This document shows positions 46,090 to 57,451 of a DNA stretch of 64,000 nt, piece by piece. Origin of the DNA: Capniomyces stellatus (taxonomy: Eukaryota > Kickxellomycota > Harpellomycetes > Harpellales > Legeriomycetaceae); NCBI GenBank assembly GCA_001661515.1, contig LUVW01000013.1, positions 906,649 through 970,648 of the forward strand, read 5' to 3'. A program made the position numbers and the translations under genes. The notes under the pieces are model-generated. The model worked only from the letters and a program-made list of their open reading frames with translations, did not search any database and was not told the origin of the DNA. Numbering within the stretch: position 1 is the first letter of the stretch; the number at the start of each line of letters is the position of its first letter.

Positions 46090-49000
46090 CTACTCTTCAT
46101 CAACAGTCAATTCATCCACGTAGTTCTTGAGGTCGGTGATTTTCTTGAGTAAAGCTTTGTTCTCGCTTTCCAAGTCTTTCAGTTTCTGACCAAGTTTGGA
46201 CTCGCTGGAAGCCAACAGTTTTTGAACCAATGATTCAACGCTGGCCATGTCAACAGAGGATGAGGAGTTTTTTTCCAAGTTGGTGACCTGGACCGACAAT
46301 TGGGATATTCTGGTATCTATTTGTGCAATTGCTTTGGCAGACTCCGTCGTCACCAAAGAAGACTTATCGAAGCTAGCCATCTTTGAGTTTATTGTTGAAA
46401 ACGATGACTTGAACAGGTCTTTAACACTTGCCAGCTGGGACTTGGCGTCCTCAAGCTCAGAGACGTTAGATTCGATTAAGCTTTGGTGTTTGGACTCATT
46501 CTCAGCAGACCTGTCAATCATGGTTTTCACCTCAAGAGACAGCTTGTCAAGCTGGGATTGAATTAAACCGTCACTACTATTGGCGCTGGCGTTTGAAGTA
46601 TCTGGCTTGGAGTGTTGGGACTGCGACAAAGAGGCAAGCTTGGATTCAAACTCGGCCATTTTGGCATTGACAAGATCCTGCAACTGTTTGTGCTGGTCAG
46701 AGGACACAGATGATTTTCTTTCGGTTTTTGGCGAAGACGGCTCGGGAACATCGGAAAAGCTGCGGGGAATTGGCGCTGGCAAAGGACTGCCCATAGAGGA
46801 GTAGTTTCCAGAGTGCGGGTCGTTTCCAGCCTCCCCTTTGCCCGAATTCAGTTTCTTTTGAAGCTCGGCAATACGCGAGGCAGTCGCATTACCAACTCTT
46901 GGCGTGGGTTTAAAGCCTGTGCTTGCAGCCTCGGCAAATAGGTTGGGACGGCCTGCCATCAAACCCTTTGGCTTCTCTGGGCGAACGGGCTGCAAGGATG
47001 AGACCGAGGAACTGGGCGTTGACACGTCGCTGTTGGATTTGTTGGAGACGCTGTTTTCGCGTTTCTCATTTGAGGTATCCCCGGGCTTTTCAAGCGACTC
47101 CTCCAAGGCACGTGACTGCGAATCACCAACGTTTTGAACCAAAACCTCAGACGTTGGCAGCTTGCGTGCTTGTCTCTTGATCAGCTTCTTGAGTGGTCGA
47201 ATGCCTGGTGCTTTAGCTGGTGCAAGCGAGGGCGAGGCCTCTTGAGATGCAGCCCCTGATGCCACATTGCTATCATTATCATCGTCACCATCACCATCGC
47301 CACCACCGTCAACATCTCCATCGCCATCAGTCTCAGTAACTGTTTCAATGTTGTTCTTAGAGTCACTGGCTTGGATATGCCCAGCATCCCCAGATGCCGA
47401 CTCTGAGACTTCGACATCAGCAGTGTTCTTTTCCTCAGAATCTTTCTCTTTACCTAATCCACTAGTCTTGGCATCATCGAGACTCTCAAGTAGCTCCAGA
47501 TTTCCCTCTTTGGTGTCTACGTGGTCAATTGACTTTGCTTCAGACTCGACCTCACCCTTTAGGGCCAACTCTGGAGCTGCCTCCTGGTTCACAGCTGTGC
47601 TTGGGATTCCAGGCACTTCTGACTTATCGGAACTCACTGACTTTAAAGAGCTGTTTTTTCTGAGGCCAAACATAACAGGATCGGATTTGGTACTGGCTGA
47701 TGTTTCCTCTGGTTTGGTTGTCGTGTGATCGATGCTTGCTGGTGCTGTTTTCTCAGGACTCTTGTTTGGCTCACTTGCGTTGAGGCGGCGTGCTAGCTTG
47801 GCTGCAAGTTCATCAGACACATTAGACCCTGCAGGCTCAAGCGGCGCTCCACGTGACCTGATTGTGTTTGACCGTAGTGCAAACTGACCAATTGGCTTGG
47901 GGGTTTCCTGCGCGGGCTCGGCTGCTGCGTCTTCCGTCTTTTCAGGGCCCGGATCTGTGCCCTTCTTTTCTATTGTAGGTTTGCGTTGCACTTTTCTCAA
48001 TGCCGCCAACCCATCAGTTCCTGCAAACAAACTGCCTACTCCCCCAGGCTTAGCCCCATACGCCCCTACCTTCTTAGTCACTGGCTCTGCAGCTTCGTCT
48101 TCATTATTTAGTCCCTCCTGGTCGCTCCTATCCTCATTTGCATTCTCGTTATTCAGCGATTTGACGTTACTATCATCTTCAGCTCCAGCAATGCTGCTGC
48201 TATCCTCACCACCCTCCAAAATATCACCCGAATCCAAAATGACCTCAACCACACTTGATGGGAAAAGCCCAATCCTGCCATGATAATCTCCTTTCCAGCG
48301 ACTATCGTTCTTGGTGCCCATGTGGATAATGTTTATAACATCTCCAGAGTTCAAGTACAGTTCCTCTGGAAGGTCTGACTCGTAATCATCCAAAACCCTC
48401 GCTAGCTTTGGCGGCCCCCGTTTAACCTCTACAATTTCATTTATTCATTCGTGGTTTATGTTATTCATACTTTCAACTACTACAATTGCCAACATTGTTT
48501 CGGGGTTTCGCTGGTTATATCAAACACCATTCTTTCTGCTATCCATTCTAAATCAATTACCTTTTGACAGCTCTTGGTCAGCCTCAGCTTCTGAGTCTTC
48601 ATCGTCTTGGTCGCCACTAGAACCCGACTTTTTAATAGACTTTGATCTCTCCACTGAGCTGTCATGTCCCTGCTGGCTACCCGATTCTCCTTTACTCACA
48701 CCCTTAGTCTATAAAAAGTCAATCATAAGTAATGATTATTGAAACTAGTTTGTACACGTAAATAGATTAAACATCTGTAATATCTTTATCCCAACACGCA
48801 AGCCAACTTTATCTTTGGCTAGTGTTTTTATACATCAGTTTAAATAATTCTTATATTTACCGCTTCTAATGAGCTGTTTGACCTCTGAGGAATTGGTGGA
48901 AGCGCTCCTGAATCCACAGGTTCATTAGCCAGCGCTCTGCTAGCTTGAGGAACAACAGGTGACTTTGGCTGGTTAAACCGTTTAGGCGCAGGTAGTGGTG

Positions 49001-50683
49001 GCAGTAGCGACAGTGATGGTTCCAATGGGATCTGTGGCAAAACAACTGGTGGTGTTGGAAGTCTGACTTGTGGAGCTGTTTCTTCATACGCTCCTTGTTG
49101 TGGCTCTTGTACTTGCTGTACTTGTTGTACTTGTGGCGGTTGTGGCAGATTTGTTTGGGGCTGCGGAATTTGTGGAAGATATGACGAAACCAAGTCTTTT
49201 CGTGGACTGCTGACTTTATACTTGTTGATTTTTGCACCCTCTTCGCTTGCTTGAACTCTACTCTCGCTTTGTGTTTCCTCAGCTGCTACATCTTCTTTCT
49301 CTGCTTTGCCCTCCGCTGCTGTTGGCTCCTGCTTGTTTCTCTTGCTCCCAAACAATCTGGTCAGCCTGTTTCCTGACTTTGGCGTTTTTGCTGCTGCGTT
49401 GTCCCGATATGGTAATGGTGGTGCATCCGTACCTGCGCCTGTGATTGCCTCACCTTCTTCCACTGCCGTTGTTGTTGTCGCTGCTGTTGGTATCGGTTTT
49501 GTTATTGGAGATCTGGAATAGTTTTTTCCTGACCCTTCAGCCTTGTAAATAACACGAGCCCCACTTTTCTCCTCAACATTGCTGCCACTACCACTACCGA
49601 TGCTACTACCACCAATACTACTACCACTACTTTGCTGCTCTTCTTCTACTTGCCTTGCCTTTGGCGATGGCTTTACAAGGTTTCCTGCCGAGTTTCCTGA
49701 CTCTTCGATCAAGCTATCTCTTTTCAAGCTTTGTTGTTTCTCGTACTCTCTCTGCTCATCACTGTTTAGAATTTTCACATACTACAATAATATACCACAT
49801 TTTAGTTACTACAAATCTTTTTCTCTTCTGCCTTTCATCCCAATAAAGTCTATTGTTCCATATAATACGCATATCCCTCTTACCTCGCTGGGGAAGGTAC
49901 CTATCTTGGCTCCCAACCGCCCTAGGTGCCAGCTATCATATTCCTCAAGAATCTCAACAACCTCACCCTCTACAAGCTCCAAGTCATCTTTGTCATCTGA
50001 TATATAGTCGAATAACACTAACGCCACTCTCTTCTCTATTTTATTTTTAATATCGTTTTAATTCTATTTTACCTTTACTTTTACTCTATATTCTTTCACC
50101 AATAAAGTACTTTGCAGAAAAAATCAATATCAAGCACATTTTCATTTGGTTCCTCTTATAACCCCCTCTCTCTCTCCCAGCAAAGAAAGTACACACACTT
50201 ACTCTTCTTTCTTGGACGACTTTTTGACGTTGGCGAAGGCGGCTCAATCTTTTTAACAAACTATGAATTCAACGTTCAATTATTATTTTTCACTTTATCT
50301 TTCAATTACAGCCGCTTGCGATATAAACACGTGTTATGCCCTTTTATTTACTAAAACCTATCGATACAAGGCATCTTTTTTGTTGTCTTACATTGGAAGG
50401 AAACCATCCAGACTCGCCGCTGGCCTTGTTTACTCCAACCCACCATGAATCAAACTCAGCTTCAGTAACATCAATTATGTCACCCTTTACCAAGTCTAAT
50501 TCGTCTGGCTTGCTCTTGTTGTAGTTATTTGTAACCTTAACCAAGTACAAAACCTCTCCGTCTATTTTGAATTATACGGTTTAACACAAAATGATGTCAC
50601 CAAACTTTACCACCATAAACCACCCAAATTCACATATAACAACCTTTTACTCGTACATTCTGTTACAAAAACTTACTTGACAT
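46090..50683 (-). CDS. Three-SH3 endocytic adaptor, CIN85/CD2AP-like architecture
   Basis: Exons on the minus strand: 50677-50683, 50392-50561, 50203-50260, 49884-50035, 48861-49781, 48561-48708, 46090-48428; phases agree, 1264 residues. SH3-1 (about 5-65) has Y-L-V-K-V-T-N-N-Y, S-W-W-V-G and G-W-F-P-S-N-F-V; SH3-2 (about 82-133) has A-L-V-L-F-D-Y, D-S-W-H-L-G and F-P-S-E-Y-V; SH3-3 (about 495-550) has A-R-V-L-D-D-Y-E-S-D and G-L-F-P-S-S-V-V. Between them are basic Pro-rich linkers (P-P-S-P-T-S-K-S-R-P-R-K-K; N-Q-P-K-S-P-V-V-P). A long acidic Ser/Glu/Asp region follows, and coiled coils lie near the end (about 1090-1160 and 1215-1258). I see no SHD1 domain after SH3-3, which separates it from yeast Sla1. 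The order matches metazoan CIN85/CD2AP, scaffolds linking receptors, actin and endocytosis. The first exon is only seven bases (Met-Ser plus one). Confidence 0.85.
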
Positions 50684-53360
50684 TATTGCTCTCCTTGTGA
50701 AATATCAGTATCAATATTTATATATATGTTCGCTTTTATTCAAGTTATTTGCCTAACTGGATGCGTGTTAGTTACTATTGTTGTAAACTTTTCTATTTTA
50801 ATGTAACTAGTTGGTTTGAAATGGTGTGTTAAAAGGGTCTCGCTATGTTTGCTTTCTGACTTATGAGGTGCAGTTATACAAAGATGATGTTTATATTATT
50901 TCCCCTCTTTCTTACTTTAACCTGTTTTTTTGTTTTTTTTTAATTAATGTTTTACTTTATGTTTTTGGCAAATAAATGGTTATTTGGCGTTTTTAGGGTT
51001 TAGAATAGTTTTTTTTGGAATGGAATGCAGAGAAATATCACTGATATAGTAATATATCGACTTGTTAAATATGGTTTACTATTAACTTTGGCGGTTGTAG
51101 TCTTGTTATTTGTCTTTTCACCAAGTTTAAACTTATGAAAGGCTAGAAACTGTTTAGAGTCAGAACCTTTGCAAGCTCGTTAATTAATGATTTTACTAGG
51201 CTTTTTTTTTATGTTGCACCATATTTACTCCTTGTTAGCTGAAGGCACATTTTGTGCTTTTATTTACTTATTTATTCCAGCGATCCAATAAATTTTGAGC
51301 CTATTAGGCATAGAGATACCTTTTCCATCAATAAATCCATTCACAATTGAGGTTTTAGCCTAAATTCTGTATGGCCTCAGCAAAATACAATTTGCAGGAT
51401 TAAATACCCTAAATATCTTTTTACAATGAATGAAGCGATCTATGTTTTAGATTACAATGTATAATTACTATGGATTAAATACCGAGTTTCCACTATTTTT
51501 GGTCATTTTACTATCTTTAAAGCAGCTTTGACGCAAAACCAAAACAGCTTGTAAAATTTTAGCATTTAACTCAAAGAACCAATAGCCTCTCTTCTATTGC
51601 TTTTGGATTATCAATACACCGTTGCACCTTCAAGTGAAAATTTCATAATCGCAAGCTCGTCGCACATTATTTCAACCACAACACATCATATGCTATTCAT
51701 TTTGTTATTTGCTTCTAAAGCTCTCGTTGAGATTTATAATCAACTGTGGTATAATCATATGACCATCTTTATCTGTTAATATACAAATTGTCGAGGATTA
51801 TTATTCTAACAATAAATCCATGTCTTGTTCAGTAATTTTCAATCAACTACATCATGGCCTTTTTAATCAGCACACTTGTCCCTGCTTTTTCTCGTGTTTA
51901 TAAAAGGTGGGGTCCCCGTTATCAAGGCATTTGATGTAGCCAAAACACCTTGTCTCTTAAATGCCTCCAACGCCAAATCTACAATATATAAATGCCGCTA
52001 TAAACGTGATCAGTGTATTTGCTGAATAAAGAAAAGCAACAGCTATTATATTAAAAAATAATGGGTATTAGCGCAAGTTTCTCTCTATTCCCTGTCATCA
52101 ACTAAAACGGTTTCGTTTTTACAGCACCTGATGTTGCATCGTTAGCGAGCGCTGTGGTAAGCCAAATAAGGAGGTTTATGACTCCTTTACAAAAGTTGGA
52201 CCTAAAAATCCCAATTATTTGAACTACAAGCGGTTTCGCGAATTTGCGCAAAAGTCTACAAATCATTGCTAGGTGATAGACAGGCCCATCATACAAGATT
52301 TCTTGGATTGGTATTCAAAGGCTACTCTTGAGAAAATCAATTAAGATCCAGGTAGGAGTTTCTTAAATGTCCCACAATAATCATTTTCTTGAAAAACGCT
52401 ACATAAAAAAAAATAAAAAGTTGTGATGGAGTTGAGTAAATCCCATGTTTAATCATATAGGTGTTCTTATGCTCGCTTAAGGCCAGTGGGGGTTTATTTT
52501 TATTTTTTTGCATTGCTTCGTTTTGAAATCGGTTTGAGAGAGAGAAGCTTTGAGGATGTTTAAACATGTTCTTGTAAATTACTCTTATTCATTTTGCAGC
52601 AAGCGGATATGATACTACTGGCTTTACAGGATTATTGAATTCAAACTTTGTATATTGATAAGGCTTGCCTAATTCAGAGCATCATAATTTGGTTTTGTGT
52701 TGATGATACTCGGTTGTAGCTAGAGATACAAGAGAAACACCCCAAAACAAAACACATTATGTGCTACTACTGATCAGCTCTGCGCATTGATATTTTTACG
52801 CCGATGTTTAAACAAATACACATTTCACTTTATTAATATAAGACGCCATCTTGTTAAATAGCAATGTATTGAATAAAACTGAACAGTACTGAATAACACA
52901 TCCTTCCTCTCTCCATATATATACAAAGCTGAGCTGCCTCAAGTTGAAGGGCCTGACTAGTTGGCTAATTTCAACAAACTGTTAGATATGTTAAGCTTGT
53001 TCATAGTACAGCCTTAAATGTGAACAGCAAAAGTCATTGCCAAAACAAATTGATTGGTAACACATACCACTGGGCCTGGGTTTTAAAATTTGGTAGGATT
53101 CTTATGAATCAAAAACAAGCCAAAATCAAAATGTTGAAAAGTGAGAAAAATTACGATTAGTAATCAAAGCTGAAACCAAATAGTGCTATATGCAATGATA
53201 AACAGTTTAACTAAGCATCGTTTTCTGCTCGCAAAGAACAACCGCTGTAGAAATATCTATATTAATAAACAAACAATTGAGTGAATTTAGAACCACTTTA
53301 AAACGTCCAGCACATCACCTTAGTATTCCTTCCGATATATAGGACAATACAATTCTAAAA
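50684..53360. other. Divergent intergenic region, SH3 adaptor / CCS1
   Basis: About 2.7 kb. It is AT-rich. The only part with coding character is 52061-52344 (separate entry). Otherwise no gene, RNA or strong repeat seen. The promoters of the two flanking genes should lie at its ends. Confidence 0.4.
52061..52344 (+). pseudogene. Possible small or broken gene
   Basis: An ATGG at 52061 followed by a 60-base intron-like stretch (GTATTAG to TTACAG, 52065-52124) joins to a frame starting A-P-D-V-A-S-L-A-S-A-V. In a different frame, 52132-52344 is open except for one TAG at 52270-52272. It reads polar, protein-like sequence on both sides of that stop (N-P-N-Y-L-N-Y-K-R-F-R-E-F-A-Q before it, P-I-I-Q-D-F-L-D-W-Y-S after it). 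The single stop and the frame conflict suggest a decaying gene, but chance cannot be excluded. No family recognised. Confidence 0.25.
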
Positions 53361-54604
53361 ATGTCTAGCGAAATGAAGGTTAGGCTTTCTGTTTGAAATG
53401 TTTACACAAAGCAAGTACACTACAACCATAACTGTTTTCCTCAAAAATGAATTAAAATTCTGGAACTTAGATCGAGTATGCCGTCGAAATGACATGCGAA
53501 GGCTGTGTCAAGGATATTGAAGAAAAGCTGTCCAAGATTGATGGTAAAACATACATTGTGTACACAAAATAAACACAAACATATACTTTTGGTTTCTTTT
53601 TTTGAAACTGGTATACGCTTTAAATGCGTTTTTCTGTTATTCTAATTATCAAAAAACAAAACAAAACAAAAACAGTATCCATATCCATATAATATTAGGT
53701 ATAAAAAAGTACGAAATTAACCTAGAAAACAAGCGAGTTTATATTGAAGGAACAGGTGTGTAAAGCGCAATCGAAACTCTGAATGAATGGTGTTGACTAG
53801 ATTCGACGTGTGTTAAATACACAGAACCCTCTAAATGCCTTTTTTTCCTTTAAATGTTTGACTTATTTAATGTTTACGTTTAGCCCAGCCGTCATTGATT
53901 GTTGACACATTATATAAATCCGGAAGATCTGCTATTGTTAGAGGAACTGGGCTGAGTAATGGTAACTATCTAATTATTTCGTTTATTCATTTTTTTCATA
54001 AAGGAAAAAGAATATAAACTTTCAAATGTTCTACTGATGAGAGACTGTGATTAACGCTTTGCTTGATTTTACAGGGGGTAACTTAGGCGCAGCAGTGTGT
54101 ATTCTAGAAAAATACGAGGTGGATAAGCCGATGTCAAAGGGCGAGACGTCTGGACTTGTAAGATTTGTTCAGGTTAAGGACAGTGTGTGTTATGTGGACG
54201 TATCGTTTAGCGGAATGCAGCCAGGAAAGTACAGTTTAAATACGCATGCAAGTGGCGATCTATCCAACGTTCCCAAGTCCTGTGGAGGGTTTTTTTACAC
54301 CGCACACAAGCTTATGTATAACATAATCAAATCGCCATACGAGACTTCGATAACTCTGGATGCTAAAAGCGACGGAAAAGGGCGGTTATCACTGGAGTGC
54401 AAGGATTGGAATGTTTATGACTTGATCGGCAGGTCTGTAGTGATTAGAGAGATAGTTAAGGAGAGAGAGTCGCCCAATGTAGTACTTGCGGGGATTATAG
54501 CAAGAAGTGCAGGTTTGTTTGAGAACGACAAGATCATCTGTGCATGCACAGGGAATACCATTTGGGCCGAAGAAGACTTGATTCGCAAAAAAAACAAAGA
54601 CTAG
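53361..54604 (+). CDS. CCS1: Copper chaperone for superoxide dismutase
   Basis: Delivers copper to, and oxidises the disulfide of, Cu/Zn superoxide dismutase Sod1 in the cytosol and intermembrane space. Exons 53361-53378, 53471-53543, 53699-53755, 53884-53961 and 54075-54604 give 251 residues, as in yeast Ccs1 (249). Domain 1 is an Atx1-like fold with the copper motif M-T-C-E-G-C (Cys15, Cys18). Domain 2 is SOD1-like (G-M-Q-P-G-K-Y-S-L-N-T-H, D-L-I-G-R-S-V-V-I, G-I-I-A-R-S-A-G) without the full set of copper-binding His, as in other fungal Ccs1. Domain 3 has the essential C-A-C (I-C-A-C-T-G-N-T-I-W) followed by a basic tail. All three copper-transfer cysteine motifs are intact, so it should be functional. 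It converges on the rhodanese gene with only 151 bases between stops. Confidence 0.95.
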
Positions 54605-54755
54605 AGATGGTTTTGCTCATATCATCTTTGCTTTTACAAAACTTACTAGCCAGCTTATAACAAATAGACAATAATAAACATAGCTTTATTAAAATAAATA
54701 GCCTAAAAAGGCAGAGATTCTCTGGAATTTTAAATAGAAGTGTATGTATGTGATG

Positions 54756-55601
54756 TTACAAGTCGCTCCACATGTTGTGGTTTACATCCTCTAACATAGT
54801 GGGGTCGTCCTTAAACTGTTGATACCAGCTGGTAAAGCCACCTGTTAAAACGTAAACTTTCTGATCTCTCAGTACAGAGTTCGTATCTTCGCCAACTACG
54901 CTAGGGAGATTCTTTGCTCTATCAAGGGCTTCGGAATAAATCCTAGCAGACTTTGGACCTCTGACTTGTGAAAGGGCACAATGGAAAACGAGCATTGGTA
55001 TTCCACCGAGTGTGTTGACTAGTAGCTCCGTGCTGTCACGTACCCTGCTGGCAGGAATATTTAAACACCCAGGTATATGACCACCCTATGCCAAATAGTT
55101 CCAAGTAAACACATGGTTTGACAATTCGGTTAGCCAAGCTTTACTAAACAAACTATCCACAAATCAACCGATTCAATATAACATAGTATTATAGCACAGT
55201 AAAGTGAAAGAAGAAAAGAGTACATCATAATCCGAGTCTCTGACATCCACTATCTGATAATCGACACTAAAAAAATTGTATATGCTCATTGTTTAAAAGT
55301 GTTTTATATATCAATAAAGAAAAGCGTTTTTATCGTGTAATAGTCTGTTTCAATTGTTAGTGAGGCATTAGAATTGGAGCAACTCTTAAAAATACATTCT
55401 CATTAATCGTTTTTGTAAAAAAAGAGGGACCCAATAATGAAAAAGAAGGAAACATAGAGGCAGTAGACCGAAATATATATTTTTTTTAAAAAAAATCAAA
55501 TAATAATATAATACTTACCCTGCTACCTTGGATGTGTCCTTAACAACTGCTCCCAACTCTATAGCGCTTATCCTGGTGACGCACATTTTGAAATTCGACA
55601 T
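54756..55601 (-). CDS. Cdc25-like rhodanese phosphatase (Ibp1/Ych1-type)
   Basis: Small single-domain rhodanese protein. Exons on the minus strand: 55519-55601, 55224-55266, 54756-55085, giving 151 residues. Features: V-D-Y-Q-I-V-D-V-R-D-S-D-Y-D-G-G-H-I-P-G, then the active loop H-C-A-L-S-Q-V-R-G-P (Cys78, Arg84), then V-Y-V-L-T-G-G-F-T-S-W. The loop is H-C-x5-R, the length found in Cdc25-type phosphatases and in arsenate reductase Acr2, one residue longer than sulfurtransferases; the words A-L-S-Q-x-R-G-P fit S. pombe Ibp1 and yeast Ych1. So phosphatase or arsenate reductase activity is likelier than sulfur transfer; the substrate is unknown. Two introns, all phases agree. Confidence 0.88.
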
Positions 55602-56280
55602 TGATCTTTGGCTGGCTCTATACAGAGAAATATTTTTGTTGAAAACTTTAAAGAAAGGTTGTCTAGTGATTATTTTGATGTTTAAAGACATAAGTCAAGA
55701 TTTTGTAGACTTTGGTTAGGTAGGCCAGTGTTAAGCAGCTCGCTCTATATAGCTTTAAGAATATACTGAAATTGCTATTGTATTTCACACCTATTTTACT
55801 ATTCAACTAGAATTGATTATTGGACTTTATTCCCTCTAAGTGCTCGTTGCCTTAAAATTGAATGAACAAGTGAAATTGAAAGAATCTTTTAAACACAATA
55901 GTTTCGGTATTGTATTTTGTATTTTGTAATTAGGTGAAATTGGCGTAATCAGAGTACGAATATGGTTTTTTTGTTTATTACTATTATCGAAAGATGAGTA
56001 TGCTTTTGTCTTTTTTTCTTTTTCTTGATTGTATTTTTATTGTTAGCAACCTAATTTTTTTTCATTTAGTAAATTTAGGTTAGTAGATAAAAAGTAAGGT
56101 AGCCACGCTTAAAAAACAGGAATGATCCACTTTTAGGGAATGAGCGAGTTGCTAAAATAGACCAAATTTATTAAACCCACCCGTTTATATACAATCTGGG
56201 TTAGGCTGTCTGGTCAGACTAATGGTCGATATAAAAGGTTTAAAGCACAATCTGCTGAAGTTGAATACTTTGACTCACAA
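55602..56280. other. Intergenic, no gene seen
   Basis: About 680 bases upstream of the rhodanese gene, AT-rich with T runs near 55990-56065. It should contain that gene's promoter. No supported feature. Confidence 0.45.
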
Positions 56281-56421
56281 CTAATCTGCGGGCTCGTGTA
56301 AAATATCCATCTTTTCATCCCAACAGAGTTTTGTGTTGGAAAGCCCACAGTTTAGAACCCCAGAAACAGTATCATTAGGATCAAGTTTTATATACCGTGT
56401 ATTGGTGGTTCCAGGTAGCAT
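56281..56421 (-). CDS. Candidate small protein or terminal exon
   Basis: A 46-codon frame from an ATG at 56421 to a TAG at 56281, reading M-L-P-G-T-T-N-T-R-Y-I-K-L-D-P-N and ending I-L-H-E-P-A-D. Composition is protein-like rather than simple AT-rich noise. A TTTTATAG acceptor-like site lies directly before the ATG, so it may be the last exon of a longer gene whose earlier exons I could not find. No family recognised. Confidence 0.3.
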   Translation of the reverse strand: MLPGTTNTRYIKLDPNDTVSGVLNCGLSNTKLCWDEKMDILHEPAD

Positions 56422-56690
56422 CCTATAAAAGGTACAGTATCCCCGGAAAAAAAGAGAGAAAAAAACCGCGAAAAACGTCTGCTGTGATAAAACAGAACAA
56501 ATTTGATCCACAATAAAAATGACCTAGTCCAAAAGATCGCCCCTCTCCCCCAAAAGTGTCTATTTAAAGCCCAACCAAAAAGCGAAAGCTTAAACGTTGG
56601 TATAAAGCGTAAAAATAAACCTTCTGAAAGTCTAAAGACAGTTCTTGTCAATTAGGAATCAAACAAGCATAAGGGTATGATTGAGTTTTG

Positions 56691-56944
56691 ATGCCATTTA
56701 TGCGTGTCTGTTTGATTTTTTTGATTTTTGTTAATAGTAAAATAGTTGAGTATTGTAGGTCCAGAAATTGCGCCCACTACAATTGGCCTTCCAAGAATGG
56801 AAATGCCTAAATAGCAACCGCACCCAAATCCGAATCCCCTACCAACTAAAACCAGGTAAAAAAGTAAATTTTTACCCAGAATCAGAATTGAATAGCAAAC
56901 TAGTATCCCAAATCATGACGGCCCAAGACATCAATGATTCATAA
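56691..56944 (+). CDS. Candidate two-exon micro-gene (66 residues)
   Basis: Exon 56759-56944 follows a good acceptor (GTATTGTAG) and is open for 61 codons, with clear protein character: L-R-P-L-Q-L-A-F-Q-E-W-K-C-L, I-P-Y-Q-L-K-P-G-K-K-V and a C-terminus D-I-N-D-S. A start ATG at 56691 with exon 56691-56705 joins in phase through a 53-base intron, though the donor (GTCTGT) is weak. The predicted protein is basic and amphipathic; a small mitochondrial or nuclear factor would fit, but I do not recognise it. Possibly divergent from the small minus-strand frame at 56281-56421. Confidence 0.4.
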
Positions 56945-57265
56945 CAGAATTACAAATCTATATGACAGGGTGCTTTTTAAAGAAATGAGGGTCTTATTAG
57001 GTACCCAATACAGTTGAAATACCTAAAGTGTTGTAAAGATTTCAAACTGTCTGCTTCGAAATTTGGTTAGTTAAAAAAAAACATTTAATTCAAAGTTATG
57101 GGGTATATATTTTACATTGTTTTTATTGGTAGGTTGGTTTGGTTAATTTGATTAATTTGCAAAGCTGAAATGCTTTGTTATTTGCTGCGCTCTGATCGTA
57201 ACAGACATTTGCAGTAGCGTTTTACTGGCAAACAAAGGTTTGCAGTTTTTCAACTGGGTATTTTA

Positions 57266-57451
57266 TTATTTTTTTCGAACCTTGGTAAACAACAAAGTGC
57301 AGACTAAAAGAAAAAAGAAAAGGCACATAGCATAGCGACTGGGCAGATAAATTATAGCGCTGGCCAAACTATTGGCGTTGTAGTTTGGGTAGTCGATACG
57401 ATGCTGCTCTTGGGTATATTCAGATTCAATATTGTTCACATTTTTCCTCAT
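57266..57451 (-). CDS. Candidate small tail-anchored membrane protein
   Basis: A 61-codon frame from an ATG at 57451. The N-terminal half is polar (M-R-K-N-V-N-N-I-E-S-E-Y). The C-terminal part is one hydrophobic stretch (M-C-L-F-F-F-L-L-V-C-T-L-L-F) followed by a basic end K-V-R-K-K, the layout of a tail-anchored ER or mitochondrial outer-membrane protein. The frame continues open upstream but only to a TTG; upstream exons are possible. No family recognised. Confidence 0.35.
   Translation of the reverse strand: MRKNVNNIESEYTQEQHRIDYPNYNANSLASAIIYLPSRYAMCLFFFLLVCTLLFTKVRKK

Noticed and set aside
46247..48283. Several plus-strand Ser/Leu-rich frames
   Set aside because: They are shadows of the acidic Ser-rich region of the SH3 adaptor on the minus strand.
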